Part shown: positions 44,827 through 54,186 of the stretch, piece after piece
Layout: each line of letters begins with the position of its first letter
Numbering within the stretch: position 1 is the first letter of the stretch
Assembly (NCBI RefSeq): GCF_013343235.1
Contig: NZ_CP040094.1
Location: 1,116,501-1,180,500, forward strand
DNA length: 64,000 nucleotides
Source: Nostoc sp. TCL240-02
GTDB lineage: Bacteria; Cyanobacteriota; Cyanobacteriia; Cyanobacteriales; Nostocaceae
Reading direction: 5' to 3'
Translations under genes and position numbers: made by a program
The notes under the pieces: generated by a model
What the model was told of the DNA's origin: nothing
What the model saw: only the letters and a program-made list of their open reading frames with translations
Database searches by the model: none

Positions 44827-45225
44827 TTATTCTCCCCGCTCTTGATAATCTTCAGAAGACTTTGGATCTAACTCCCAGCGATCGCCATCACGATCCTCTA
44901 AAATATCATTGGTATGCAGAAACTCAGAATCAGCCATTTCTAGCCCTACTGCCGCTTCTAGCTCCTCGGTTACATTCTTATTGGGAGTTGCAGTACTACC
45001 ACCAACAGCTTCATCCCCAACTGCATCTGCATCTTGCCAGTAAGCATCAACATCACCACCAGTGAGTTCAGGACTAGTTTCTGTATACTCACGTCTTTCT
45101 TCTCTAATTGAGCTACCACCAATATTGTATCCTGGCAACTCTTTCACACCAGTGCCATAGGATTCGGTAATTTCCTGTGGCAAATCATTGGTTTGAATTT
45201 CGTCATTATGATTTTTTTCTGCCAT
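44827..45225 (-). CDS. DUF6335 family protein
   Basis: A 132-residue, very acidic, probably disordered protein resembling the cyanobacterial DUF6335 family (GTGVKELPGYNIGGSSIREE; SPELTGGDVDAYWQDADAVG; MADSEFLHTNDILEDRDGDR). Function is unknown; relatives occur among stress-associated genes. The context fits: it borders DUF2267, PfpI and SRPBCC genes often found together in Nostoc stress clusters. No signal peptide or cysteine is seen. Confidence 0.78.
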   Translation of the reverse strand: MAEKNHNDEIQTNDLPQEITESYGTGVKELPGYNIGGSSIREERREYTETSPELTGGDVDAYWQDADAVGDEAVGGSTATPNKNVTEELEAAVGLEMADSEFLHTNDILEDRDGDRWELDPKSSEDYQERGE

Positions 45226-45586
45226 GATACTAGCCTTTTTTCTGCATTCTCACAATAACGTTTTCCTGTCACGAAGTTATCTTACTAGAGATGTATAGCT
45301 TTAGAAATAAAAGAATCTATCCCCTTAGTACGAAGCTAAACTAGCGATCGCACCATACCATTGGAATTATGAAATCATGGTCAAGCAACTTGTAGTTGAA
45401 GTTTTTAGCTATGAGTGAAAATTTGTCAAACCGAAATAATTCAGTAGCCCACTTTTCACTCATAACTATTTTTTTATTAATAGGAAGAATAAGAATTTTC
45501 TCCATTTTAATTTTAGACTAATGCTTTTAACTACCTGAATGCTAAATAACAAAACATTCAAGAATTTTGGGAAGCGGAGGTAGACA
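45226..45586. other. Divergent spacer DUF6335/DUF2267
   Basis: About 360 bases holding two divergent promoters. A GCGATCGC octamer lies near 45344. No gene seen. Confidence 0.4.
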
Positions 45587-45988
45587 GTGGAATACAACGA
45601 ATTCATTACACATGTACAAAGCCTTGCCCAATCAGATTCTCGTGAAGAAGCAGAACGTGCTACCCGTGCCACACTAGAAACTCTAAAAGAACGGATAGCA
45701 GGTGATGAAGCAGAAGAAATAGCTAAAAATTTGCCTCCACAACTAGGCAATTATTTGCGAGGCAGAGAAGGAGATAGTGTTCAATCCTTTAACTTGCAGG
45801 AATTTATCGCTCGTGCAAGCCAAAAAGAAAACATCGAACCAACGACTACTGCAATTCATGTGCGGGCTGTATTTGCTGTATTGCAAAATGCTATTAGCCC
45901 AGAAAAGTTTGCTGCACTTCACGCCTATTTCTCTCACGATTATGAAGAACTATTTGCTATTTCACCAACAGGTGAAGTACCTGCATAA
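45587..45988 (+). CDS. DUF2267 domain-containing protein
   Basis: A 133-residue protein of the DUF2267 family. It starts MEYNEFITHVQSLAQSDSRE and contains ATRATLETLKERIAGDEAEE followed by NLPPQLGNYLRG, the family's defining stretch, then a second helical half (VRAVFAVLQNAISPEKFAAL). Function is unknown; the family is repeatedly linked to stress-response loci. The GTG at 45587 is preceded by GGAGG with good spacing, which supports this start. Confidence 0.88.
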   Translation: MEYNEFITHVQSLAQSDSREEAERATRATLETLKERIAGDEAEEIAKNLPPQLGNYLRGREGDSVQSFNLQEFIARASQKENIEPTTTAIHVRAVFAVLQNAISPEKFAALHAYFSHDYEELFAISPTGEVPA

Positions 45989-46093
45989 TAGGTGATTCAA
46001 AAAAATCCAGTTCAAAATTCAGGATTTCTAACTTTCCTAATTGCTCAATATTGTAGCTAGTTAAATACTAGAAATAAACAGGTAATATAATCT

Positions 46094-47191
46094 ATGACTG
46101 ACCATAACAATCATTCCGGGAAGAAAAAAGTTGCCATCCTTATTGAACAGGCAGTAGAGGATGCAGAATTTACAGTTCCTTATAACGGACTAAAACAAGC
46201 TGGAATAGAGGTAGTAGTCCTTGGTTCCAGAATGAATGAAAAATATAAGGGTAAACGCGGCAAACTTAGTATCCAAGCTGATGGTACTACAACAGAAGCG
46301 ATCGCAGCCCAATTCGATGCGGTGATAATTCCTGGTGGGATGGCTCCCGACAGAATGCGGCGCAACATCAACACAGTCCGCTTTGTCGAAGATGCCACAC
46401 AACAAGGAAAACTAGTCGCTGCGGTTTGCCACGGGCCACAAGTTTTAATTGAAGGCGACTTGCTCAAAGGTAAACAAGCCACTGGTTTTATTGCTATTGC
46501 CAAGGATATGATTAACGCTGGCGCAAATTATCTAGATGAAGCAGTGGTAGTTGACGGGAATTTGATTACATCTCGTGAACCTGGAGACTTACCAATTTTT
46601 ACCACAGCTATTTTAAGCCGTTTGGGTTATGGTGGCAAAGATGCTGCATTACCAAATGAGAAAGACACAAGTGCTGAATGGTGGAAGCTAGCTGATGCTT
46701 GGGGTGGCTCAACTAAAGGTGATATTACCAGAGGTTTAAATAATGCCCTTGCTGGTGAGCGTTATTCGTTAGAAGCATTTGAGAAATATTTGGAAAAAGA
46801 ATCAGATAGGGAAGTCAACTCAGTCTTTGAAGAAATAATTGCAAATAAACAGCGCCATATTCAAAAGCTAGAAACCTATATTCATCATTTGGGCGAAAAA
46901 CCCTCTTTAGGAGCAAATATTGCTAATCAGTATGCCAAGGTAAAAACTGCCTTTACAGGAAGTGATGACATATATCAGTTACGTTCTGCTTTAGGTGATG
47001 TGCAAACTGGTATTGGCGATATTGGTAATTTGTCTGCAATGTTCACTGACCCGGTAGCAACTGCTATTTTCAAAGAAATTTATCACGATTTATTGAGATA
47101 TGAACAGCGATTAGTAGAACTGTATCGGGCGCGGATAGGTGTTAATATTCAGGCTCCTAAACCGACTACAGGCGCGGCAGTGTCAATGTAA
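46094..47191 (+). CDS. PfpI/DJ-1 family protein fused to a helical-bundle domain
   Basis: A 365-residue two-domain protein. Residues 10-180 are a DJ-1/PfpI glutamine-amidotransferase-like domain with VAAVCHGPQVL (nucleophile Cys112, His113) and AVIIPGGMAPD. After a short linker, residues 215-350 form a ferritin-like four-helix bundle resembling the DUF2383/PA2169 group (LAGERYSLEAFEKYLEKESD; IIANKQRHIQKLETYIHHLG). PfpI/YhbO proteins counter glycation and oxidative damage. The fused bundle may bind metal or mediate assembly; that is inference. It is part of the local stress cluster. Confidence 0.85.
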   Translation: MTDHNNHSGKKKVAILIEQAVEDAEFTVPYNGLKQAGIEVVVLGSRMNEKYKGKRGKLSIQADGTTTEAIAAQFDAVIIPGGMAPDRMRRNINTVRFVEDATQQGKLVAAVCHGPQVLIEGDLLKGKQATGFIAIAKDMINAGANYLDEAVVVDGNLITSREPGDLPIFTTAILSRLGYGGKDAALPNEKDTSAEWWKLADAWGGSTKGDITRGLNNALAGERYSLEAFEKYLEKESDREVNSVFEEIIANKQRHIQKLETYIHHLGEKPSLGANIANQYAKVKTAFTGSDDIYQLRSALGDVQTGIGDIGNLSAMFTDPVATAIFKEIYHDLLRYEQRLVELYRARIGVNIQAPKPTTGAAVSM

Positions 47192-47308
47192 TTCGTAATT
47201 ACAAGACGTTCACGTTATTAGTAGGGGCAATTCATGAATTTCCCCTATAAAAATTTTTTTTGGCTATTGTTTGTACGATTCTTATTACTGTGATGGAGAG
47301 ATGAAAAA

Positions 47309-48034
47309 GTGAGTTCAACATCAGAGGATAAACTAAGTACTAATCAGACTGAAGCTGGTGAAGTAGAGCGTTGGGCATCTCTCATTGGTGGTGGTGCTAT
47401 GGTGCTGATGGGTTTAAGGCAAGGTTCATTGCGGGGAGCGCTGACGGCTTTAGCTGGCGGTGGTTTGATTTATCAAGGTGCAACCAAGCAAAGCACAATC
47501 CAGCAAGCACAGCAAGCAATAGGAATAAACCAACCCATCAAAGTTGAAAAGACGGTAACAATTAACAAATCGGCAGAAGAATTGTATCGTTTTTGGCATA
47601 ACTTTGAGAATTTGCCCACATTTATGAAGCATCTCAAATCTGTCAAAGTGTATAACGAAAAACGTTCTCACTGGATTGCCAATGCACCTTTGGGTAAGAG
47701 CGTGGAATGGGATGCAGATATTCTCGAAGATCGGGAAAATGAATTTATTTCTTGGGCTTCTGTAGAAGGTGCAGACGTTGATAATTCTGGTTTTGTCCGC
47801 TTTCAAAAAGCACCAGGTGATGTCTCACGACAAGCCACTTCGTGTCTACGTGGCACGGAAGTTAAGGTTGTTTTGGAATATAATCCACCCGGTGGAGCAT
47901 TGGGAGCTACCGTAGCTAAACTTTTTGGTGAAGAACCAGAACAACAAATTGGTGATGAATTGCGCCGCTTCAAGATGCTAATGGAAACAGGCGAAATCGC
48001 CACCAACGAAGGCCAACCTTCTGGACACAAGTAG
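47309..48034 (+). CDS. SRPBCC family protein with N-terminal membrane segment
   Basis: A 241-residue protein. Residues about 20-60 form a glycine-rich hydrophobic region (ASLIGGGAMVLMGLRQGSLR; ALTALAGGGLIYQG) like the DUF2892-type membrane segment. Residues 75-225 are a START/SRPBCC hydrophobic-ligand fold (VEKTVTINKSAEELYRFWHN; FMKHLKSVKVYNEKRSHWIA; LEYNPPGGALGATVAKLFGE). It starts at a GTG with GGAGAG upstream. The ligand is unknown. It follows the PfpI gene by about 120 bases and is probably co-regulated in the stress cluster. Confidence 0.85.
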   Translation: MSSTSEDKLSTNQTEAGEVERWASLIGGGAMVLMGLRQGSLRGALTALAGGGLIYQGATKQSTIQQAQQAIGINQPIKVEKTVTINKSAEELYRFWHNFENLPTFMKHLKSVKVYNEKRSHWIANAPLGKSVEWDADILEDRENEFISWASVEGADVDNSGFVRFQKAPGDVSRQATSCLRGTEVKVVLEYNPPGGALGATVAKLFGEEPEQQIGDELRRFKMLMETGEIATNEGQPSGHK

Positions 48035-48407
48035 TTTAGTTAGTTGTCATTTGTCATTTGCCTAAGTGAATCACTAATGATTAAGGACTATGAAAAGTCT
48101 GCTGGAACGGTGGTAATGATGTAGGGGTAGAGACATGATTAGTGCCTACATAATGGGAGCCGAAAAAGCAATCGCTTTCCCTAACGCCTGAAAATGATGG
48201 CGAAAAAGTTTGCCAACCAAAAAGTTAATACTGGCAAAGCGTTGAAAGAGGTGACTGGTGGTCGTGATCTTAGAATAAACACCCTATGTCCATCATATTT
48301 TTCAACAAAAAAGGATAACTAAATCAAAGTTGTTCTTAAAGCTAAATGCTGAATAGTTATTCAGTCTTTTGAATTATCCACCTAACATAATGCAATTGAG
48401 GTTTTTT
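48035..48407. other. Spacer within the stress cluster
   Basis: A 42-codon open stretch (about 48,194-48,322, starting MMAKKFANQKVNTGKALKEV) is visible but lacks a clear ribosome site or homology that I know. Otherwise no gene is seen. Confidence 0.35.
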
Positions 48408-48800
48408 ATGAGTCGAGTAATTTCAGCGCTACGAAATATTCGTATTTCCCAAATTTTTGTAGTTTTTCTGGTAGGATTTATGTTTTTATTGGGTCAGGCT
48501 TTTAGCTACGTTAATGTAGCACAAGCTGATACTGTTAAAACTCCAGAGGGTATTTATTACAAAGGAACACCCGATGAAGGTGAAATTAGAAATGATACCC
48601 AATCAAGAAACGATACCCAAATAAGAAACGCTCAAAATCCATTAAAAAGCGCTGCTGATAATATCCGGGAAAAGTTAAACTTGGATGAAGAAACTCCTAG
48701 AGCCACAAAAGAGTTTTTTGATCCTGCAAAAAACCAAGCCGGAGATAAAGAAGGTTATTACCAAAATTCTGCTAGCAAACAACTAAGAGATAGAAGCTAG
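48408..48800 (+). CDS. Secreted or lumenal hypothetical protein
   Basis: A 130-residue protein with an N-terminal signal (MSRVISALRNIRISQIFVVF hydrophobic stretch, likely cleavage after VAQA near residue 43). The mature part is polar and helical: GIYYKGTPDEGEIRNDTQSR, then DNIREKLNLDEETPRATKEF. A repeated NDTQSRNDTQIRN unit is visible. TGAGG lies six bases before the ATG at 48408, supporting this start. The family resembles cyanobacterial secreted proteins of unknown function found near stress genes. A perfect palindrome follows. Confidence 0.7.
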   Translation: MSRVISALRNIRISQIFVVFLVGFMFLLGQAFSYVNVAQADTVKTPEGIYYKGTPDEGEIRNDTQSRNDTQIRNAQNPLKSAADNIREKLNLDEETPRATKEFFDPAKNQAGDKEGYYQNSASKQLRDRS

Positions 48801-48867
48801 ATTGGTAACAAATTTTGAGTCTAATTGTTTGACTCATATATTGCCGAATAAACTTTGATCTGTTACC

Positions 48868-48891
48868 GAGACGCGATCATGATCGCGTCTC
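48868..48891. repeat. Perfect 24-bp palindrome
   Basis: Arms GAGACGCGATCA and TGATCGCGTCTC with no loop. It lies between two plus-strand genes; it could be part of a terminator or a dispersed repeat. No T-run follows. Confidence 0.8.
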
Positions 48892-48963
48892 CCAATAGGT
48901 TAATCTGACGTATTTTATCTTGATATTAACGTGACAGAAATTATCACTAAGGACTAAATAATT

Positions 48964-50133
48964 ATGAAGGCAGTTTGCTGGTATGGAGTAAACGATGTGC
49001 GGGTGGAAACAGTTCCCGACCCCAAAATTCTTAACCCACGCGATGCCATTATTAAAATTACATCTACGGCAATTTGTGGTTCTGATTTGCATCTTTACAA
49101 CGGCTACATCCCCACAATGGAAAAGGGCGATATCCTTGGTCATGAATTCATGGGGGAAGTTGTAGAACTTGGAGGTGCAGTTAAAAATGTGAACATAGGC
49201 GATCGCGTGGTTGTTCCTTTCACTATCTCCTGCGGTAACTGCTTTTTTTGCAATCGGGATTTATCGTCACTATGCGACAACTCTAACCCCAATGCTTGGA
49301 TGGTAGAAAAGCAAATGGGGCATTCACCATCAGGTCTATTTGGCTACTCTCATTTATTCGGCGGTTATGCAGGTGGTCAAGCAGAGTATGCACGAGTGCC
49401 ATTTGCAGACGTAGGTTTGTTTAAAATTCCTGATGGTTTGACGGATGAGCAAGTGCTATTTTTAACGGATATATTCCCCACTGGGTATATGGCTGCTGAG
49501 AACTGCAACATTCAACCCGGTGATATTGTCGCTGTTTGGGGTTGTGGCCCAGTCGGACAATTTACTATTCAAAGTGCATATCTTCTTGGTGCAGAACGTG
49601 TGATTGCCATTGACCGCGTTCCCGAACGCCTAGAAATGGCTAAAGAATACGGTAAAGCTGAAATCCTTAACTACGAAGAAGTGGATGTTGGCGAAGCACT
49701 CAATGAAATGACTGGGGGTCGTGGCCCTGATGCTTGCATTGATGCAGTGGGAATGGAAGCACACGGTACAGATTTCATGGCGTTATACGACCAAGTAAAG
49801 CAAGCAGTACGTCTAGAAACAGACCGTCCAACGGCATTACGACAAGTAATTGTGTCTTGTCGTAAGGGTGGTCATGTATCAATTCCAGGGGTTTATGGTG
49901 GCTTTGTAGATAAAGTGCCGTTGGGTGCTGCCATGAATAAGGGTCTAACTTTAAAAATGGGACAAACCCATGTCCATAAGTATTTACGACCCTTGCTAGA
50001 ACACGTTCAAAATGGTGAAATCGATCCAACCTTTGTCATCACCCACCGATTACCTCTAGAACAAGCGCCCCACGGCTACGAAATTTTTAAAGACAAGAAA
50101 GATAACTGCATCAAAGTTGTACTCAAACCTTAA
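48964..50133 (+). CDS. Zinc-dependent alcohol dehydrogenase (formaldehyde dehydrogenase-like)
   Basis: A 389-residue medium-chain dehydrogenase of the glutathione-independent formaldehyde dehydrogenase-like group. Catalytic zinc ligands appear in [11 protein letters not shown] and [10 protein letters not shown]; the structural-zinc loop is [15 protein letters not shown]; the NAD site is [38 protein letters not shown] is typical of the subfamily. It probably oxidises short aldehydes or alcohols. A broken cupin gene follows after seven bases, indicating an original operon. Confidence 0.92.
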   Translation: MKAVCWYGVNDVRVETVPDPKILNPRDAIIKITSTAICGSDLHLYNGYIPTMEKGDILGHEFMGEVVELGGAVKNVNIGDRVVVPFTISCGNCFFCNRDLSSLCDNSNPNAWMVEKQMGHSPSGLFGYSHLFGGYAGGQAEYARVPFADVGLFKIPDGLTDEQVLFLTDIFPTGYMAAENCNIQPGDIVAVWGCGPVGQFTIQSAYLLGAERVIAIDRVPERLEMAKEYGKAEILNYEEVDVGEALNEMTGGRGPDACIDAVGMEAHGTDFMALYDQVKQAVRLETDRPTALRQVIVSCRKGGHVSIPGVYGGFVDKVPLGAAMNKGLTLKMGQTHVHKYLRPLLEHVQNGEIDPTFVITHRLPLEQAPHGYEIFKDKKDNCIKVVLKP

Positions 50134-50140
50134 GGTAATT

Positions 50141-50463
50141 ATGAGCGACACCAGCGTTAAAAAAATAGATTCTACCCATTCCCCTAAAGGTAAACTCGGT
50201 CATAAGTATCTTGCTTCTGGTAAATCTCTTTCGATGCGTCTTTGGAAAGACGAACAACCAAGCGAAGACAAAGAACCAAGTTCGCGCGACTATGAAACAG
50301 TTGGTTATGTAATTAATGGTCGGGCCGAATTGCACATTGAAGGACAAATGATTTTGCTAGAGCCGGGGAGTTCTCTAGCCACACATATAAAATCCTAGAA
50401 CCATTCACAGCCGTTGAAGCAACCAGTCCACCGGCTCAAGTTCACGGACGGGATGAGAATTAA
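50141..50463 (+). pseudogene. Cupin domain gene with internal deletion and frameshift
   Basis: The cupin frame is normal through YVINGRAELHIEGQMILLEP, then shifts and stops at 50398. The original frame resumes as SHTYKILEPFTAVEATSPPA and continues to QVHGRDEN and a stop at 50461-50463. Compared with family expectation (LEPG, then W.VP.GA.H), several residues around the second cupin motif are missing. A truncated 85-residue product could still be made, but the barrel would be incomplete. It lies seven bases after the dehydrogenase gene. Confidence 0.8.
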
Positions 50464-50510
50464 ACCATAAGAGAACAAGTTACAAGCTGTTCTAATTATA
50501 TGTAATGTAG

Positions 50511-50534
50511 GGGCGCACAGTTAGCTGTGCGCCC
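50511..50534. terminator. Perfect hairpin between convergent genes
   Basis: Arms GGGCGCACAG and CTGTGCGCCC with a TTAG loop. It lies between the cupin pseudogene (+) and the lyase gene (-), suitable as a bidirectional terminator. The sequence also resembles dispersed Nostoc repeats. Confidence 0.65.
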
Positions 50535-50590
50535 GTAACGTGTATTTCTAATTTCTCAATAACACCTCATGTAGTGCTGAATATGCGTTA

Positions 50591-51829
50591 TCATGCTTCG
50601 TCAGCACTTCCGATCGCATTAATCACCGCCTCTAGCGCGATCGCTATATGAGTCCAATGAGTTCCCCCCTGGCAATAAACCACATAAGGTTCACGCAAAG
50701 GCCCATCTGCTGATAATTCCAAAGTACTCCCTTCAATAAATGTCCCCCCAGCCATCACTACCTTGCTTTCATACCCCGGCATTTCATCTGGAATAGGATC
50801 TAAGTAAGAACCGATGGGAGAATGCTGTTGTATCGCTTTACAGAAAGCAATTAGCTTTTCGGCAGAACCAAGTTTAATCGCCTGAATCACATCACCACGA
50901 GGAGCGAGGGGTGCGGGATTGACTGGATAACCGAGTTTATCAAATACATAACCAGTCAGATAAGTCCCTTTCATCGCCTCTCCGACCATTTGTGGTGCTA
51001 GAAATAAGCCTTGGAATAACAAACGATTTTGGTCAAAAGTAGCACCGCCATAACTACCGATACCAGGAGCAGTGAGGCGACAGGCAGATGCTTCCACTAA
51101 GTCGGCGCGACCAGCGACATAACCGCCAGCGCTGACAATGGTGCCACCAGGATTTTTAATCAGTGACCCCGCCATTAAATCAGCACCTACGGCTGTAGGT
51201 TCCTTTGTTTCAATAAATTCGCCGTAGCAGTTATCCACAAAGCAAACAGTGTTCGGATTCTGCTGTTTGACTAAATGGACGATTTTTTCAATATCGGCAA
51301 TTGATAAACTAGGCCGCCAAGAATAGCCACAAGAACGCTGAATTAACACTAAACGAGTGTTTTCAGCCACATTAGTACTTAAAGCTTGCCAATCTATAGT
51401 TCCTTCGGGTGTTAGCTCCAATTGGCGGTAATTTATGCCAAACTCGATAAGGGAGCCTTGACCTTTACCTCGTAAACCAATGACTTCTTCAAGCGTATCG
51501 TAGGGAGAACCGACCACTGCTAACATCTCATCTCCCGGACGGAGAACACCAAACAAAGCACAGGCAATCGCATGAGTTCCCGAAACAAACTGCACCCGCA
51601 CGGCCGCAGCTTCAGCACCCATAACTTCGGCAAAAACTTTATCTAAAGTTTCTCGTCCTAAATCATCGTGACCATAACCACTTACACCAGCAAAGTGGTG
51701 TGCGCCCACACGGTGATTACGAAAAGCATCCAGCACTCGTTTTAGATTATGCTTGACCTGAGTGTCAATTCCAGAAAAAATTTCTAATAGTGCCTGTTCT
51801 GCTTGCCGCAGCTGTTCTAAGCTGTTCAT
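50591..51829 (-). CDS. Methionine gamma-lyase family / aluminium-resistance-like PLP enzyme
   Basis: A 412-residue fold-type I PLP enzyme of the methionine gamma-lyase family (also annotated aluminium resistance protein). Visible: HHFAGVSGYGHDDLGRETLD near the N-terminus, VRVQFVSGTHAIACALFGVL, VCFVDNCYGEFIE with the cofactor Asp, and the presumptive PLP lysine in MAGSLIKNPGGTIVSAGGYV. The biological reaction is not settled for this subgroup. I chose the ATG at 51829 because GAGG lies five bases upstream; the TTG at 51844 is less likely. Confidence 0.88.
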   Translation of the reverse strand: MNSLEQLRQAEQALLEIFSGIDTQVKHNLKRVLDAFRNHRVGAHHFAGVSGYGHDDLGRETLDKVFAEVMGAEAAAVRVQFVSGTHAIACALFGVLRPGDEMLAVVGSPYDTLEEVIGLRGKGQGSLIEFGINYRQLELTPEGTIDWQALSTNVAENTRLVLIQRSCGYSWRPSLSIADIEKIVHLVKQQNPNTVCFVDNCYGEFIETKEPTAVGADLMAGSLIKNPGGTIVSAGGYVAGRADLVEASACRLTAPGIGSYGGATFDQNRLLFQGLFLAPQMVGEAMKGTYLTGYVFDKLGYPVNPAPLAPRGDVIQAIKLGSAEKLIAFCKAIQQHSPIGSYLDPIPDEMPGYESKVVMAGGTFIEGSTLELSADGPLREPYVVYCQGGTHWTHIAIALEAVINAIGSADEA

Positions 51830-51919
51830 CAGTTCCTCGTTCAAAAAAAATTAAATTATAGATATGCGGATTTTAAGATCGCACATACTAGGCTGGAAAA
51901 TTCAAATTCAGGTTACTGC

Positions 51920-52741
51920 ATGACAATTGCTACTTCAACCAAACCTCAAATTAACTGGGTTAATACCCTGTTTTTCATTGGACTGCACATCGGCGCTTTA
52001 TTTGCCTTTGTTCCTGGTAACTTTAGCTGGACGGCAGTTGGTGTGGGTTTATTGCTGTACTGGGTAACTGGTGGTTTAGGAGTTACTCTCGGATTTCACC
52101 GTCTTGTTACTCACCGCAGTTTTCAAACTCCTAAGTGGCTAGAGTATCTCCTGGTTTTCTTCGGGACACTCTCCTGTCAAGGAGGCCCAATTGAGTGGAT
52201 CGGGACACATCGCATTCATCATTTAAACTCTGATACTGATAGTGATCCCCATGATTCTAATAAAGGCTTCTGGTGGAGCCACATGGGTTGGCTGACTCAT
52301 TATTGTCCAGCTCACGCTGATGTTCCTCGTTTCACCAAAGATATTGCCGAAGACCCAGTTTATCAGTTTTTAGAAAAATATTTCATTTTGATTCAGGTTG
52401 CTCTAGGTGTATTACTTTTGCTCCTAGGTGGCTGGCCTTTCGTTATCTGGGGAATTTTTGTTCGCATTGTCTGGGTTTACCACTGCACTTGGTTGGTGAA
52501 CAGCGCTACTCATAAGTTTGGCTATCAGAGCTATGATTCTGGTGATAAATCGACTAATTGCTGGTGGGTAGCCGTACTAGTTTTCGGTGAAGGCTGGCAT
52601 AATAACCATCATGCTTTTCAATACTCAGCTCGTCATGGGTTGGAATGGTGGGAAATCGATTTAACCTGGATGACAGTTCAATTGCTACAAGCAGTTGGTC
52701 TGGCCACCAATGTGAAGTTGGCCCCAACAAAAGTTAGTTAG
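51920..52741 (+). CDS. desC: Acyl-lipid delta-9 desaturase
   Basis: Introduces the first double bond into lipid-bound C18 (and C16) chains in the membrane, using ferredoxin. The 273-residue protein has the three histidine boxes: GFHRLVTHRSF, HRIHHLNSD and GEGWHNNHHAF, between four or so hydrophobic helices. It is the first gene of a desC-desA-desB cluster as known in Anabaena/Nostoc, with gaps of about 195 bases between genes. These clusters are often cold-responsive; the sequence alone does not show that. Confidence 0.94.
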   Translation: MTIATSTKPQINWVNTLFFIGLHIGALFAFVPGNFSWTAVGVGLLLYWVTGGLGVTLGFHRLVTHRSFQTPKWLEYLLVFFGTLSCQGGPIEWIGTHRIHHLNSDTDSDPHDSNKGFWWSHMGWLTHYCPAHADVPRFTKDIAEDPVYQFLEKYFILIQVALGVLLLLLGGWPFVIWGIFVRIVWVYHCTWLVNSATHKFGYQSYDSGDKSTNCWWVAVLVFGEGWHNNHHAFQYSARHGLEWWEIDLTWMTVQLLQAVGLATNVKLAPTKVS

Positions 52742-52742
52742 G

Positions 52743-52803
52743 GGTTAGGAGTTAGGAGTTAGGATTTATACCTTTCTAAACTCATCACTTCTAACTCCTG
52801 ACT
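52743..52803. repeat. TTAGGAG heptamer inverted repeat
   Basis: GGGGTTAGGAGTTAGGAGTT is followed 30 bases later by the complementary CTTCTAACTCCTGAC. It is a stem-forming spacer between desC and desA. Confidence 0.65.
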
Positions 52804-52936
52804 TTTCAAAAAGCTATTTACGGGTGCGCTTGTGTCGGTTAGATTGCTATAATCCGAAGCGCTAATATTAAGAATTTTTGCGGCAAGCCACTTTTTTAGT
52901 GACTTGGTGGAGGAGTTTGTTGTTTTTCAGGTGTCC

Positions 52937-53989
52937 ATGACTACATCAATAATTAACAACCAGAAACTAAGTGATGAGCCTGGTAATTCCGGTCTCAAGC
53001 TCAAAGATATTGTCAAAACCCTGCCACGGGAATGTTTTCAGCAGAACCGTCGCAAAGCTTGGACACAAGTACTGCTAAGTCTATTGGCAGTTGCTTTGGG
53101 CTATTACAGCCTGATCATTACTCCCTGGTTTCTTTTGCCCCTAGCCTGGATTTTTACGGGCACTGCTTTAACAGGTTTTTTTGTAATTGGCCATGATTGT
53201 GGACACAGGTCTTTTGCCAAACGTCGTTGGGTAAATGATTTGGTAGGGCATTTCTTTATGATGCCGTTAATTTATCCCTTTCACAGTTGGCGCATTAAGC
53301 ATAATTATCACCATACTCATACCAATAAACTGGATGAGGACAACGCTTGGCATCCAATCAGACCAGAAGTGTTTGAAAATTGGGATACAACTCGGCAGTC
53401 TGCTTTTGAACTGTTCATGCGTAAACGCCTTTGGTGGGTAGGTTCCATTGGACATTGGGCAGTTGTGCATTTTGATTGGCGGAACTTCAAAACTAAAGAT
53501 CAATCCAGCATCAAGCTTTCTGTGGCTGTAGTGGTTGTGTTTGCTGCGATCGCTTTCCCGTTTCTGGTCGCCACAACTGGTATCTGGGGATTTGTCAAGT
53601 TCTGGCTAGTACCCTGGATGATTTACCATTTTTGGATGAGTACTTTTACTATTGTTCACCATACTGCCGCAGACGTTCCTTTTGCGACATCGGACAAGTG
53701 GAATGAAGCTCTAGCACAGTTATCTGGCACTATTCATTGTGATTATCCGCGTTGGGTAGAAATCCTGTGCCACGATATCAATGTTCATGTTCCTCATCAT
53801 CTTTCCACTGCTATTCCTTCTTATAATTTGCGGCTAGCTTACAGCAGCATCAAAGAAAATTGGGAGCCTTATCTCCATGATGAGTGTCAGTTCTCTTGGT
53901 CTTTAATGAAACAGATTACAGACCAGTGTCAACTATATACAACTGATGTTGGCTATAAGACTTTTAACGAACATTATACAGAGCAATAA
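52937..53989 (+). CDS. desA: Acyl-lipid delta-12 desaturase
   Basis: Desaturates oleoyl to linoleoyl chains in glycerolipids. The 350-residue protein shows the delta-12/omega-3 type boxes [18 protein letters not shown] and HVPHHLST, and [20 protein letters not shown] at the N-terminus. I start it at the ATG at 52937 (MTTSIINNQ); an upstream in-frame start at 52904 gives an atypical extension. Order desC-desA-desB supports the assignment over a delta-6 or omega-3 enzyme. Confidence 0.93.
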   Translation: MTTSIINNQKLSDEPGNSGLKLKDIVKTLPRECFQQNRRKAWTQVLLSLLAVALGYYSLIITPWFLLPLAWIFTGTALTGFFVIGHDCGHRSFAKRRWVNDLVGHFFMMPLIYPFHSWRIKHNYHHTHTNKLDEDNAWHPIRPEVFENWDTTRQSAFELFMRKRLWWVGSIGHWAVVHFDWRNFKTKDQSSIKLSVAVVVVFAAIAFPFLVATTGIWGFVKFWLVPWMIYHFWMSTFTIVHHTAADVPFATSDKWNEALAQLSGTIHCDYPRWVEILCHDINVHVPHHLSTAIPSYNLRLAYSSIKENWEPYLHDECQFSWSLMKQITDQCQLYTTDVGYKTFNEHYTEQ

Positions 53990-54186
53990 ATAGCGCTGTG
54001 ACTACACTTACGCTCTTGAACCAACGAGAGCGTTTATCATGCTGAGTTTAAATAGAATCTGTCAATTTTTTACTGACTAAAATTGTTAGGTAAGTTGCCA
54101 GAAATTATCCTCTTGTGTGTTAGCGATCGCCAGTATCGTGGGCATTCTAATCAAAGTTCTAATTTATATCCAATCAAAAGAATCCA

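Noticed and set aside
46180..46503. 107-codon minus-strand frame opposite the PfpI gene
   Set aside because: Shadow of the strongly supported PfpI domain.
48194..48322. 42-codon frame in the stress-cluster spacer
   Set aside because: No ribosome site or recognisable similarity; left as a note in the spacer entry.
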